A DNA stretch of 64,000 nucleotides from Tethya wilhelma (taxonomy: Eukaryota; Porifera; Demospongiae; Tethyida; Tethyidae). The notes below the pieces were generated by a model. It was not told the origin of the DNA, ran no database searches, and saw only the letters and a list, made by a program, of their open reading frames with translations. Position 1 is the stretch's first letter; every line of letters begins with the position of its first letter. Shown here piece after piece: positions 23,020 to 34,974 of this stretch. Location of the stretch: contig CAXIPT010000001.1 of the NCBI GenBank assembly GCA_964030475.1, positions 5,259,652 to 5,323,651 of the forward strand. Reading direction: 5' to 3'. The position numbers were made by a program, and so were the translations under genes.

Positions 23020-24360
23020 ATAGAAGAGCTATCAACCTAATATTCCAGCATAAGCAGTATTTGTATCCAGAGTACATTATGAGGAGAGATTATAGAGTAT
23101 CGAACAGTAGTGTATAGCACAATCAATACAGTATAACCCTGTTTAAAAGCCAGTTCAAAATTAATGCCTGCATGCTTTATTGTAATGTTGGGGACTAACA
23201 TACAATTATTTCAACAGCAATGTAAACTCTTGGAGCTACAACAAAACAACTATTAAAAACTGAGTTTCAGATAACCCAAAAAGTAGCTAGAAAACATAAT
23301 ATACCAATGAGAGATTAATTGGCTTTTTTGGATCGTATATTACAATTTGCATACACAAGGCATATACTGTATACTGTTGCTCTTGAAACTGTTAATTTAC
23401 CCTCGGTATGAGCTGCTATTCTTCAGAAAATTTAGTAACATGCAGACAAGACAACATTACTACCATCACTCTCTGCATGTGCTATCAAAATAACTAGAAA
23501 GCACGTACATAGAGGAATTGGAACTTATCAGGAAATTTGAAGCTTTTTGATGGTCTTGTAAGCACCTAGCTCTGAGACTGCACCCATTGATCACGCCAAC
23601 ATGCATGTCAAAGTTAGGTGAGCACTATACATGTATGAATATACAATAGAGACTGGAGCAAACCTCAGAAAATGGCCCTACTTTTATGATCTGTGTTTAC
23701 AACCATGTCAGTGTAACTTAGTAATGCATTGGGTGTGTCTACAGTGCTTTGGATAGAAGTTGTCACTAAAGTCACTCTATAGCAAGCGCAGCACTCGCTG
23801 TCAGTTAATTGAAGTAACCTCTCATATTTTGTTTCAACAGGCCTGTGAATATACCTTTTGTAAGCTAGCTCAAGACCTGCACAAGCCACCAAATTACATT
23901 GCAATATTTACTGATGTTGCATGATTAAACTTTCAGAATACAAGATGAGCTAGGGGCACAGAATGTTTTTGAACAAACTTATTACTTAAATATATGTTAC
24001 TTCAAGTTGATACCTGCCAGTTTCAGACCCAAGCTAACTTCCTTCTGCAAATGGCTCATAAGTAAAGTGAGGCCCTGCAGGTACAGGGCCCAATCCGAAC
24101 TCAATTATTTACAGAAGCTAGGGAGATGGTGCTTGTAGAAATAGATACAGGAGCAAGATAAGACTAGTGAACTAATTATCTACTCTGTTGAAGAAGATAC
24201 GAAGCAAAAGATTTTATAGTATATGTTCGTTTCAAATAAAAAAGTATTGTAGCATATGGACTTCCAGTACACTGGCAATCTGACTGAGTTTATACTGGCC
24301 ATACTGTTACCCAGGAGATAGCAAAGTCTTACCAGCTATACTACTCTAGTCCATATAAAA
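23020..24360. other. Unassigned non-coding stretch
   Basis: Upstream of the first supported - strand exon I see only short ORFs without recognisable motifs and no clear repeats. Missing 5' exons of the RNF213-like gene could lie here, but I cannot define one. Confidence 0.4.
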
Positions 24361-24458
24361 ATGAAGGCACTAAGGTGCATAATGATGCACATAGAATTAC
24401 GAGTATTTAATGTAATTGTGATAATATTATGAGAATTATGTGTAATTAGTGTATGATG
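24361..24458 (+). repeat. Dispersed repeat R2, copy 1
   Basis: It starts 'atgaaggcactaaggtgcat' and ends 'aattagtgtatgatg'. It matches 27680-27788 over its length. Its first 20 bases also match 34903 and 37028. Confidence 0.65.
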
Positions 24459-24472
24459 TTATCATGAATGTT

Positions 24473-24686
24473 ATACCGTGTATAGCTCCAAATTTTCATG
24501 GCACAAAAAGTTTGTGAAAAGTCTGTCTTCGCCGTTTTGAACTAATATTCGTGAATCACGATCTCTGAAATTATATTGAAAATATACAGTTTACTAAATT
24601 TTCATGGAAAATTTTTTTGTGATATATGGTCAAATCACAAAATTCATGAAAATATTGTGCCACGAAAATTTGGAGCCATACGGTAT
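24473..24686. mobile_element. MITE of about 215 bp
   Basis: The left end 'ataccgtgtatagctccaaa' and right end 'tttggagccatacggtat' are inverted repeats. They extend inward with 'attttcatggcaca' and its inverse. No ORF. Confidence 0.75.
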
Positions 24687-24818
24687 GCACTGCGGTTTTT
24701 ATATGTGTTTGTACATTATCTATATATTCATCTGATTTGTTTGATATTGGCTATCATTACTGCACTGTTGTAGTTGACACAATATTCACGATTTAGCATA
24801 ATCATGCTACTTTGTAAG

Positions 24819-25361
<543 letters not shown>

Positions 25362-25424
25362 ATTAAGCTAATTAATAACTAACAGTAATTAGTTAGTTAA
25401 TGTAGGAGTAACAAATGAGATTTT

Positions 25425-27303
25425 CTAGGCCTTGGGCAGCCTACCCAATCTTATAAACAGATTGAATAGTCTTGAGATAACGGGGGCAATGCTTGCAGCT
25501 GTTGACTTTAGCATTCTCGCTGAAATGCTGTCCGGCCCATTTGACTTTGTGGTATCCAGATTACTCAAAAGATCACACATGCACTGTATCCTCATCACAC
25601 ACAAATTTTGCAAGTAGCTCGGCCAAACTTGAATCCCGTGAACTTGAGTCGACTTCATCAAGTGGCTCACTCCGGCTGTTGAAGCAATTTGAGGAATATG
25701 TATTGTGCATATCAGCCTTCTCTGTGCTACTGTGAGTTGTAAGTTTTTCCTGAGTGGTTGGATAAAACTGGGATCTCCTTTTGTTGCTTATTTAGATATT
25801 TCATTACTCGCCAGAAATGCCTGGGGTTGTGAGGATTGATTTGCTGCAAATACCTTCGCTTGGCTTCTTAAAGCTCTTTGGTGATTTTGTTTCTCAATGA
25901 TTTAAACCTTGAGTGATCGCCTGACCTCTTTCCCCGCTTGTACAGATAATTGTTCTTTCTCATACGACTAACTAAACGCTTGGAGAGCCATGCAAGGTAA
26001 GTTTTTCCTACAGGGGAGAGTCTTCATTGGAATACAATCCTGCATGATAGACAAAACTTTGTTGCACTAGTTGGACCATGAAACATCGATGTCATCATCT
26101 ACTAAAATTGAGGTCCAGTCGAAGTCAAGTATCATGTCAGAAGCCTTTGCCCAGTCAGCTTGATTATAACACCAAACAATACGACCCTTAGAGTGGTTAC
26201 TACAATTGTTGTGGGCGGTCTGCCTTCCACCTGCATTGCACAACTATGCCATTGTGATCTGAATTAGAGGGAGGCGGGGTGATATGACAAAAACTTGTCA
26301 AAACAGGATTAGAGACAAACACAAGATCAATTAGAGACATGGTGATGTTGACTCTGTAACTGCTTGGTGGAGAGCAAATGAGTTACACAAATCCTGCAAC
26401 TTAGAAATACCAGGGGAGGTGCTATTACAAAAATTAATGTTGAAATCACCTAACAAAACAATGTTTGGGCATTGTGGAAATACAACAGAATGTAAGTATG
26501 TGTACAAGGTATCCAAAACATCAAGAGAGGAGGAAGGGGGTCTATACAAAAGTAGAATACAAGTTTTACAATGACTATTACTTACAATAATGGATAATAA
26601 CTCTAAGCTTTCAGATTTAGGCAATAAAGTGTAATTAAAGCTGTTATTTACAAAAATAAGTACGCGATCTCCATGATAGTTCCTATCTAACCTGATCAGA
26701 TCATACCCCGGAATGAGAAGTTCACAGTCCAGGATGTCAGGGCACAACCAAGTCTCAGTGAAGCATAATACACTAGGGAGGTGTGCTTTAGCAATTAGTT
26801 TGTTGGTGTTCACTGATCTTAGGGAGGAGGCTACAAGCATTGTAATGCAAAATATTAAGAGTGTTACGATTACAAAAAGTACTAAAGGTGTGAGATGATA
26901 CAACAGGGTTAGGTATAGAAGGAGATGAACTGGCATTATGAGGCTTGTGGTTATCATTGTAGTTGCATGAGTGTTCACCCAACATGTATAATGCTCAGGG
27001 AGCTTCAAGGTTGCCCTAAAAAAGAGCTTGGGGAATCTGAATTGCCAGCTGATTGTTGGGCATCATAAATTGGGTTGGTAGAACTATGACTGTGATTGTG
27101 GACATCACTATTTGAGGCATCTAGATCTGATTCCCCAATAGGGGCACCAGAGGTGAATTTTTTTTACAGAACTTGAGAGTCTTTAGTACATCTTCATTAC
27201 CCCTTAGTACAAACCACCATCTATCTGGCTTGTTACCACTGTTAGTAGTTTTATACTTACGTCTGATCAGCACCTGATCTACCATTGAAGTGAGCCTTGC
27301 CAA
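25425..27303 (-). mobile_element. Degenerate non-LTR retrotransposon (LINE), endonuclease plus start of reverse transcriptase
   Basis: Read on the - strand, a piece near 27250 has PDRWWFVLRGNEDVLKTLKF, of the kind found just upstream of the endonuclease. The 27008-26331 ORF has APE-type endonuclease motifs: CFTETWL, IPGYDLIRLDR and VLLGDFNINF. From 25670 to 25425, DTTKSNGPDSISARMLKS is a typical entry to a Jockey/CR1-like reverse transcriptase. Frames are broken between these blocks and the sequence stops before the polymerase catalytic motifs, so it is an inactive fragment. Truncation of the 3' half is less common than 5' truncation in LINEs. Confidence 0.8.
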
Positions 27304-27679
27304 GGTAGAAGTAACAGTGTCTGTTGTGGTAGTCCTTAGAGTGCCCCAGTGCTTCCTAGCACCTACAACTGGTTCCTTAGGCCCGGCATGGTGCTATAGT
27401 ACTTTGTTGTAATTGGCCTTATCTGCTGTACTACAAGAAGCTGACAAACGGCGTTGCCGTTTGGTATGCTGCTGGGGTTTGGTATTTCTCCTGACGTTTG
27501 TCTTGGTGGCTTCGGCGTAAGTACGACCTTGGTTAGCCCGTTTGACTTTGTCTTGAAGTTTTTTCACGTCTCTCCTACCTGCTGTACTCCACTTATAGCT
27601 AACTGGAATTCATTATTATTATTGTCTATGCATGTACAGATCATTCATTAAACATTATAAGGATGCCTTCACAGTATTT

Positions 27680-27788
27680 ATGAAGGCACTAAGGTGCATA
27701 ACCCTTGGTGCATAATATGCACGTAAAATTCCAAGTACTTAGTGTGATTGTATGTGCTGTAAGAATTATATGTAATTAATGTATGATG
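27680..27788 (+). repeat. Dispersed repeat R2, copy 2, at contig end
   Basis: It matches 24361-24458 and stops exactly at the N at 27789. A repeat at a contig end is the usual cause of an assembly break. Between the LINE and this repeat (27304-27679) I see nothing else. Confidence 0.65.
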
Positions 27789-27789
27789 N
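27789..27789. other. Single-N contig joint 2
   Basis: A dispersed repeat lies to the left. The right side opens in the middle of the MPEG1 reading frame. The missing MACPF-coding sequence must lie in an uncaptured gap. Confidence 0.85.
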
Positions 27790-29226
27790 TCATATGTCCA
27801 TTCAGAACAAGACACGAATGACTTTATATCCAACAGAACACATTCTGAAGTTGTCACAATTGGAGGACCGCCTTTTCAGCCAAACTTTACAATCGCAGAT
27901 TGGGAAAGAGGAGTACCAGATGCTTTAGTAGCTATTGATCGATCTGGAGATCCACTTCACTACGTCACTACCCCTACATCATTGCCTGAGCTACCTGAGA
28001 TTACAGTTCGAAAAGTAGCTAATACAATCTACCAGGCAATAAATAGATACTATAAGGTTAATACTCATAAAGGTTGCACTGATCCTAATTCAAAGAATTT
28101 TCACTTTCAAGCCAATGTTGATGATGGAACATGTGAACCTCCTAATACAAACTTCACCTTTGGAGGAGTCTACCAAACCTGTAAAGTTGATCCAACTCAT
28201 AACACAGAGGATCTTTGCACTGGTGGCCCTAACCCTGCTCAACAGGTCAATCCACTTACTGGTGACTTCAGTTGTCCACCTAACTATGTAGCTATAAAGC
28301 TGCACTCTGGAACTATCACACATGTCACTCAGAAACCAGTTTGTCATAGCGTATGTCACCACTGTGGACTGTGGAGTCGATGCTGCCAGTGTCAGAGTGT
28401 TCTTACGTCTTTCTTGAGTCAAGGATTTTATGAAGCCTACTGGTGTGCTGCTTTGCCTGGAACTAAGATACCCGAAGATAGTGGCTATCTCTTTGGTGGA
28501 TTTTATACCACAACTACTAGCAATCCTGTAACTGAAACTATGTCATGTCCTCGGTTTTTCTATCCTCTACACCTTGGTGATGACATTAAAGTGTGTGTCA
28601 GTACTGATTATGAACTAGGGTATGCTTATTCTGTGCCGTTTGGTGGGTTCGAAAGTTGCAAAATTGGAAATCCTCTAGCTGACTCTCGACCAAATGACAA
28701 TTCACCAGTCAACTGGCCTCATACATGTCCACATGGTTATGTCCAACACCTTGTTGCAGTCGATGAAGGATGTGAGATCAACTTCTGTGTCCATGCTGGT
28801 GCATTCAAGACCATTTCACTTCAGCCAGCCCATCTTCCACCATTTCATAAGCATCCAAAGTACAAGGTCAATGTAACCGACACACTAGTTGTTTTTGGTG
28901 TATATGGTGATGTTTGGACCAAGAATGCCAATGGGCAGTGGATAAATGCTGAGTATGGTTCAGAAACAGGACAGGCACTATTAAAGACTCTTCGAAGTGA
29001 GGGTTTTGATCCTACAACTGACCTAAACAGCTCAAATAATTCCAATACTCTAGTTGGGATATCATCTACTCTCGGTACACTTCTGCTTGGTGCACTAATT
29101 TTATTGATCATGTTAGCTGGCCGATTGATCTATAAGCGACGTAAAGCTACCAAGCTCAAAACTCAATCAAGCTATACAGTTCTTAATGGTGATACAGTTG
29201 ATCACTCAGCAGAAACTGCAGCTTGA
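27790..29226 (+). CDS. MPEG1: Macrophage-expressed gene 1 protein (perforin-2), C-terminal two-thirds, 5' truncated by contig joint
   Basis: The frame is open from the first base after the N to TGA at 29224-29226, 478 codons in one exon; MPEG1 coding sequence is often unbroken by introns. Matching family features in order are: the end of the MACPF/perforin domain (GGPPFQPNFTI, DALVAIDRSGDPLHY, the LPELPE turn), a Cys-rich EGF-like segment (GCTDPNSKNF, NVDDGTC), the P2 domain (MSCPRFFYPLHLGDDIKVC, CPHGYVQHL, EINFCVHAG), one transmembrane helix (about codons 430-455, rich in L/I/A), and a short basic-start cytoplasmic tail. MPEG1 proteins are endolysosomal or surface pore-forming immune effectors of animals, and sponge homologues are known. 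The first part of the MACPF domain and the signal peptide are not in this window. Confidence 0.93.
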   Translation, partial: SYVHSEQDTNDFISNRTHSEVVTIGGPPFQPNFTIADWERGVPDALVAIDRSGDPLHYVTTPTSLPELPEITVRKVANTIYQAINRYYKVNTHKGCTDPNSKNFHFQANVDDGTCEPPNTNFTFGGVYQTCKVDPTHNTEDLCTGGPNPAQQVNPLTGDFSCPPNYVAIKLHSGTITHVTQKPVCHSVCHHCGLWSRCCQCQSVLTSFLSQGFYEAYWCAALPGTKIPEDSGYLFGGFYTTTTSNPVTETMSCPRFFYPLHLGDDIKVCVSTDYELGYAYSVPFGGFESCKIGNPLADSRPNDNSPVNWPHTCPHGYVQHLVAVDEGCEINFCVHAGAFKTISLQPAHLPPFHKHPKYKVNVTDTLVVFGVYGDVWTKNANGQWINAEYGSETGQALLKTLRSEGFDPTTDLNSSNNSNTLVGISSTLGTLLLGALILLIMLAGRLIYKRRKATKLKTQSSYTVLNGDTVDHSAETAA

Positions 29227-29452
29227 AGTTCATATTGTAATATTATTATTGTGTGTAAACTGTGAATAGCCTTATTTTGATATAAGTTTGCTTTAAATAC
29301 TCTTGGACACATCAAAAAGTATATGCAATATGTATTAGTTAGTGTACCGCATCATGCTATATGACCTTCCCTTCAAGAGTACGAGCGTATACACAGTGCA
29401 TTAACTGGTTTGTAGTATGAACAAGTTAGATTTAGACAGTGCACTAAGTGAA

Positions 29453-29572
29453 TAGCCTCGTTCCCAGGCTCCCTCTCCGTGAGTCCACACCCACTGGAAA
29501 TTGAGCACGAGAGAAAACAAGAGCTAGCGCACTTCTTTTCATTCCCGGTGAGGGAGCCTGGGAATGAGGTTA
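29453..29572. mobile_element. MITE family M2, 120 bp, 9-bp target duplication
   Basis: The left 'tagcctcgttcccaggctcc' and right 'gggagcctgggaatgaggtta' ends are inverted. The 9-base direct repeat 'ctaagtgaa' flanks it at 29444-29452 and 29573-29581. It shares its termini with 14137-14174. It lies between MPEG1 and the next exon. Confidence 0.85.
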
Positions 29573-29815
29573 CTAAGTGAATGTCTCTTTGATTAACTTT
29601 TGTTGTTTTTTGTCAAGGATTGAGCAGCCCATGAAAGACATAAATTAAAAATTTCTCCTATACAGTCAGACACTTGACAAAATTATTGTTCAAGTTCATA
29701 ACTGGACAAGAAATTTTGGCACTGTTAGCATATATTCATCTGTGTTTATTTTTTCACATATGTGCCTACTAAATCTATTCAAGTGGAATCTAAATTTGCA
29801 CTTATTCTTTTCCAG

Positions 29816-32800
29816 TTTCCAGTCTTCTCGCTCTGGCCGTGGTATCAGTCCTGGTAGTCAATCGGCTGCTATGATTGGACGGACAGACAAGAGACTCCAC
29901 TTCAGAATGATGGTCTGGCTGGTCACCTACTATGAATTCTATGACCAAAATGTGAGTGACTCTTGAATGCTTTAATCGCAAAGTAGATATGTAGTGACTC
30001 TTGTTTTATGTTTTTTTTCTTGTTGTTCAGGTGACCTCCGAATTTCTCTGCAGTGTCATTGGTGGAGAGGAAATCTCTCGCTATCTCAAGGAAGAAGGCT
30101 ACATTCGTCTCATCCAGTGTTTCTTGAATCCAGCACTGATGCTCAACAGACCAGAATCAGCCAATCCACTCGAGGGTCAGCAAGTACTTCAAATCGTACC
30201 AGGTGGTCGTGCAGAACCCATCAGACGATCTGGAAAGCAATCTGATCCACTGTACGGACTCTTCATGCCTGATGATCGCCAAAAGCAAGGTATGTAGCAT
30301 TTAATCCTGTAAGTGACATCATCTATTTGTATTTCAAAATTGTATTCTTTGCATCAAGATCAATCTGACAAAGATCTTCGTCACTCTCTTGCTAACATGG
30401 TGGCTGTCGTTATGGGTTCTCCTGTTCGGTCCAACCACCTCTGGTATCATCTCTTTGCTGGAGAACAGCTCCCAGGCACCTACCTCACTGGATTCATGGT
30501 GTGTACTTCATCCCTCTTTCCAGGCATTATATATGCCACCCTTGTACACAATATTATGCTTCTTGTTCATTCCAGTACAATGCTAAGATCAGCAGTGAAG
30601 GTTTGCTCTATGACTGTGGAGTGGAGCTCACCGCTGAGGGCCAGTTTGGTAGACAGGACTACCAAAACCATGCCGGAAGAGGCACCTACACACTCCACTC
30701 CCTCTACCTCCTCCTCTGGGCTAACTTTGGTTCCTTCTGCATGGCTCTTCTCACGCAGCCTGACTCTGACATGAAGATCCATGGACCTCTCATCTCCAAC
30801 TGGCTCTCCATCAGGCACTACTGTGTCTCCCAACTGCAGACCGTCTGGCTCCACATGAGGAACAACCTGAACCTCTCTGAAGAGGAGAGGTCCTTTTTCA
30901 TCACACGATCCATCAAGAGATTTTACGAGGTTCGTATCATGTGAAGAGTGGATGTACATGGTTGTTCATGCACTCATTACTGTGTTCTCATATTCTACAT
31001 ACAGATCCTCAAATCTGCTAATTCTGACTCTCTACGTGGTGTCTTCAAGACACGAGATGAGGTCGATAGCTATGAAAAGATGTGGCATTGTCTCATCTAC
31101 CAACCCTCATGGGATGAACTGAAAGTCAAGGTATGCTATGCATGTCATTCATTGAAGAAAAGTACACTGCACTGTTTTCAATAAATTATTCACTCCAGTT
31201 TGCTCAGTACTCTCAGCTGTGGCAGAACAAGCTATTTGTGGAGTTGAGGTTAGCTAATAAACCTTTACGTTGTCACTGTTAGTCAAACTATCCTTTGTCA
31301 TCCTTATAGGCGTCTAAATCTGAGCTATCCTCATTTCCCTACGGAGCAAGACTTCACTCACCGCGTGCTTGGTTCTGGTAATCTAGAACAACATTCAGAA
31401 GGTGGAGAGCTAAGACATCTCTCTCAGTTCTCACTGGACTGGCCCAAACTGCAGGCAGGAGGACTCCTACTACCTGACCTAGTAGAATTCTACCAATGGC
31501 TGCATACCCAACTTGGTGAGTATTTCAGTCTGTCATCAGAATCTTTTATCATAAATTATTAATAATTATTGTTCTGGTAAATTTGTTTCAAAGCTCACTT
31601 GGTGACCTATGAGAAGGCCACAACATGGACCATTGGCCAGGTGATGGAGCTGGTCACTAGGAGGTACTCTAAGCAAATGGCGGACTACTTGAGAGCTCTC
31701 TACGAGAGACTGAAGCATGGCTACAACAAGTACGTAGAACTGATAGGTGGGGCTATTGGTGCAGGCGCGTGTGCTGCTGTGAAACAAGGCAACCGTTTGT
31801 ACACCATTGCCGATGACATACCACTGCTCCACTTTCTAACAGGTCTGTTTTGTTTAATTAGTTTGATCATTCATAGGGTTTACCCCATTTGTTTATGTAC
31901 ACTAAATATTGTATAGATGTGGAGCAAGAAGAGCAAGGCAACGACTGGTTATACACAGTTATTGCCAACATTGTTGCTGCCCACAACATAGCCATTGAGA
32001 CGGTTTACAGCTTGGTAGAGAGTCAGAAAATGGCTCCTCTTCGCAGATTGTTGCCTGACGAGCCTTCTAAAGTATACGTCTCTGAAGTGGACCAATTTAA
32101 CTGCATCGTGGGAAACTTTGCAAGGTAGTTTGAAATCATCATGCCTTACTTGTTCAATTTCCATTACCCCTCCTCTAATATGCTTACATTGTTTTCAGCC
32201 TCCATGGAGTAACCAGTCTCCTGCAGATGATTCGCAGTAGATACCAGCCTCCTCTGGATGTCCCACCGATGGACTCATGCAGACCACACGAGATGTCCAT
32301 CTCTGGTACCATGCTCCAGGGCAAGCCCTCTCCATCCTTCCAGTTGAAGCAACTGGAGGAAGACATGGTCGCCACGTTCATTGCCGGAAAACCCATCATC
32401 CATTCACCAGATGTTTTGAGATCTCTGTTCAAATTCAGACAATCTCAGAAACCCAGTGATGCTTCACCAGCAGAGTAAGAGTAGTTGTGATTGATGTATC
32501 AATGGATCTTGATTGTTTAGTCAGCATGCTGACTGTAATAATATTATACTGAACATACTTATTGTGTGACGTTCTGTAGAGTTGTCCGTTCAGCACTTGA
32601 TCTTGATGCTGTTGCTGAAAAACTAACGGATGCTTTCAAAGCTCCTCTTGAGGAGGCCTTGAAGAAGCGCATTGAGTATGAATTCCACTCTGCTGGCTAC
32701 CACCCGTTGGTTGAGGTGGTCACTGGACTTAGGACTGTGGCAGGGCACCTGGTCAAGGTGTGTGCCTACAGGTCCATTTGTGCTAGTGTAAACACCGATA

Positions 32801-34592
32801 TTGAATCATACTTGTTTTTGTGAAACAGGAATTGGTTGAGAATCCTAGCGACAGCTCTGATCTTGAATCCTTGACAGTTCCCAAATTCCTGCGCACCATC
32901 TACGACCATCTTCACGACAATGACGAGGTCTTGAAGGAGATCAACATTCGAACTCTGACCCATTCCCAACTGGCTTGTATCATTGATCTCCCTCTCCCTT
33001 CTCTCTTCAACTGCCTCCTGCTGTTTGCTAGCTGGGTGGACGAAGGGGTCTATGACTTTAGCAGCTTGCCTTTCCCTGTAAAGACTCACTTGAGCTTTGA
33101 AGACAGGATGGAGGTGGAGAATCTGAGGAGCAAATGGACTGGTAGTCTTGGAGACCTCCTAGTGGAGCTGAAACAACTGATTGATGTGTTGAAACACTCA
33201 GAAGCAGACATCATGAAAAACATCAATGATTCTTCTCAAGTAAGACTACATCCTGTTCATTTTGAGCAGCTAGACTTTCCAAAACTATCACTTGTGTTTT
33301 TTTGCCTCTGTAGAAACCAATCGTTGATTATCTGAAAGAGTATCTCATGTTGGTTGAGGAAGACCAGCTTCCAAGCTTCATCCCTAAGACCATCTTGTTG
33401 CATCACTATGTCTCTTTCAGACTGGCTCTTAGAAGGTAAGATGTGTGCTCTATAGTCTGCAATGTGTTCTAGTTTCCTGTTTTGTAACACATTGCAGGAC
33501 CCTCTTGAAGCTCCAAGCTGAACATGCCAGTGAGAGTGATGGTGATGGTGGTGATGCTGGTAGTCAGAAGTGGTCAGAGATTGTCAGTGATCTATGGCAC
33601 CAGAGGTTGCCTCATTTGAGAGATGTGATGGCAAATGATGGAGGCTTCATGTTTGATCCAACTACTGGCCACTATGGGTTCCAAGAAGATGCAGAGTATG
33701 CTTGCAGCGAGGTTGGGTTGTTGGAAGAACTAGAAAAAGATCCAGAGGACTTTGGATACACAGGAGAGGGGGATCAATCAATGCCAGCTGGTGACTTGAT
33801 AGAGAGTTTTGCTGAAGTTTCAGATGAATTTGAAACAGGGCATCAAGCAGCAGGACGAGTAACACACACCTACGACTTGGCAGATGAGTCCAGTGATGAG
33901 GAGGAACAGTTTAGTTCAAAATTCGATGAGCATGGTGAGTGAAGTTTACTGTCCAAAACATTCTGCAGCCTATTATCAATTTTGATTGTTCTGGTATAGT
34001 TGAATCCAGATTGAAGAAGGATCCCAGTTTCCAAAAGAAAGTCTTATCAATGATTAAAACTGGTGAGTTTTTTTTCTTGTGAAGTTTTACTATCCGCTAT
34101 TCACATTTTTGTAATTGTTTCACTGTAGAATCTGAAGTACTTGAACAGAGTGCAAGAAAGTACTCAGTACAGAAAGTTGTCAAGTTTTTAGGCAGTCTCA
34201 AGCTTGATCAATACGCTAAAGTTTTCCAAGAGGAAAATATTGAGGGTGAAGTTTTGCTAGAGATGGATAGTGAAACACTAGCTGAGCTGGGTGTGACAGG
34301 TGCTCTTGACCAGATGAGGATCCTTGTTCTCTTCCGTCGCAAGTTGAGGGGTGGGAAACCAAAGCATCCAGTTTCTAAGGTGTTGAAGTTCCTACGTGAG
34401 ATTGGCCTCGGCAAGTATTGTGAGACCTTTGAGAAGAACCGCATCGATGGCGACATGCTCTTGTTTGAGGAAGGCACCTTAGTGAAGAACATGCTGAAAG
34501 AGATAGGAGTTACAAGCCAGCTGGACATAACAAGAATCAGGTCCAAGTTTAAGACTTCTGTTAGTGAACTGTCTGTTACTAAGGAAGAGTAA
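29816..34592 (+). CDS. RNF213-like: RNF213-like protein, C-terminal region with tandem SAM domains (5' exons absent)
   Basis: Sixteen exons join in frame: 29816-29951, 30031-30289, 30359-30498, 30576-30929, 31005-31130, 31199-31248, 31310-31515, 31594-31842, 31917-32124, 32199-32474, 32580-32757, 32829-33239, 33314-33435, 33498-33934, 34000-34062 and 34129-34592 (TAA 34590-34592), about 1,225 residues. The first exon begins with a split codon after a good acceptor and duplicates an exon of the piece 1 gene, so this is a gene's 3' part. No start or matching upstream exon exists between MPEG1's stop and 29816. The body is helical and lacks RING or other zinc motifs. An acidic linker (about 33700-33930) precedes two sterile alpha motif domains at about 34156-34347 (VVKFLGSLKLDQYAKVFQEE) and 34372-34550 (VLKFLREIGLGKYCETFEKN). 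SAM domains mediate oligomerisation or protein binding and are not part of vertebrate RNF213. Confidence 0.8.
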
Positions 34593-34902
34593 TTGAATTG
34601 AACCATTACTTAATGACTGCTTTGATAGAATTGCTAAGTATAATTTTTATTATTGTTGTTGCTTTATACCTTCCACCCCATTTCCTGTTTTGAATATTAC
34701 TAGTACCACTTTAGTAATTTTGCACCATAATAATTTTTTTGCTGAAAAGATGTTTGTTTTAATACTTATCATGTTTTGAGTATTACTAGTACCACTTTAG
34801 TATTAAATTTTGCACCATAATTTTTGCTGAAAATATGTTCGTTACTTATTATTGTATATAATACTATTTTGTAACAATTTTTTGTTTACATAATTATTAA
34901 TG
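34593..34902. repeat. 3' flank with an ~85-bp tandem duplication
   Basis: Two adjacent similar copies lie at about 34688-34770 and 34773-34855. Both contain 'tattactagtaccactttag' and 'ttttgcaccataat'. No clear AATAAA was seen near the stop. Confidence 0.6.
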
Positions 34903-34945
34903 AAAGCACCAAGGTGCATAAGCCTCAGCGCACCCAACTAGCATG
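34903..34945 (+). repeat. R2-like flank, left of satellite
   Basis: 'tgaaagcaccaaggtgcata' followed by 'agcctcagcgcacccaacta' closely matches the sequence right of the satellite at 37028-37072. The satellite is therefore bracketed by direct copies. Confidence 0.6.
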
Positions 34946-34974
34946 CACAACAAAACATGTATGCGTGGCCTATA

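Noticed and set aside
27982..27984. Start of MPEG1 at 27982
   Set aside because: The codon is TTG, and the frame continues upstream with conserved MPEG1 sequence to the N.
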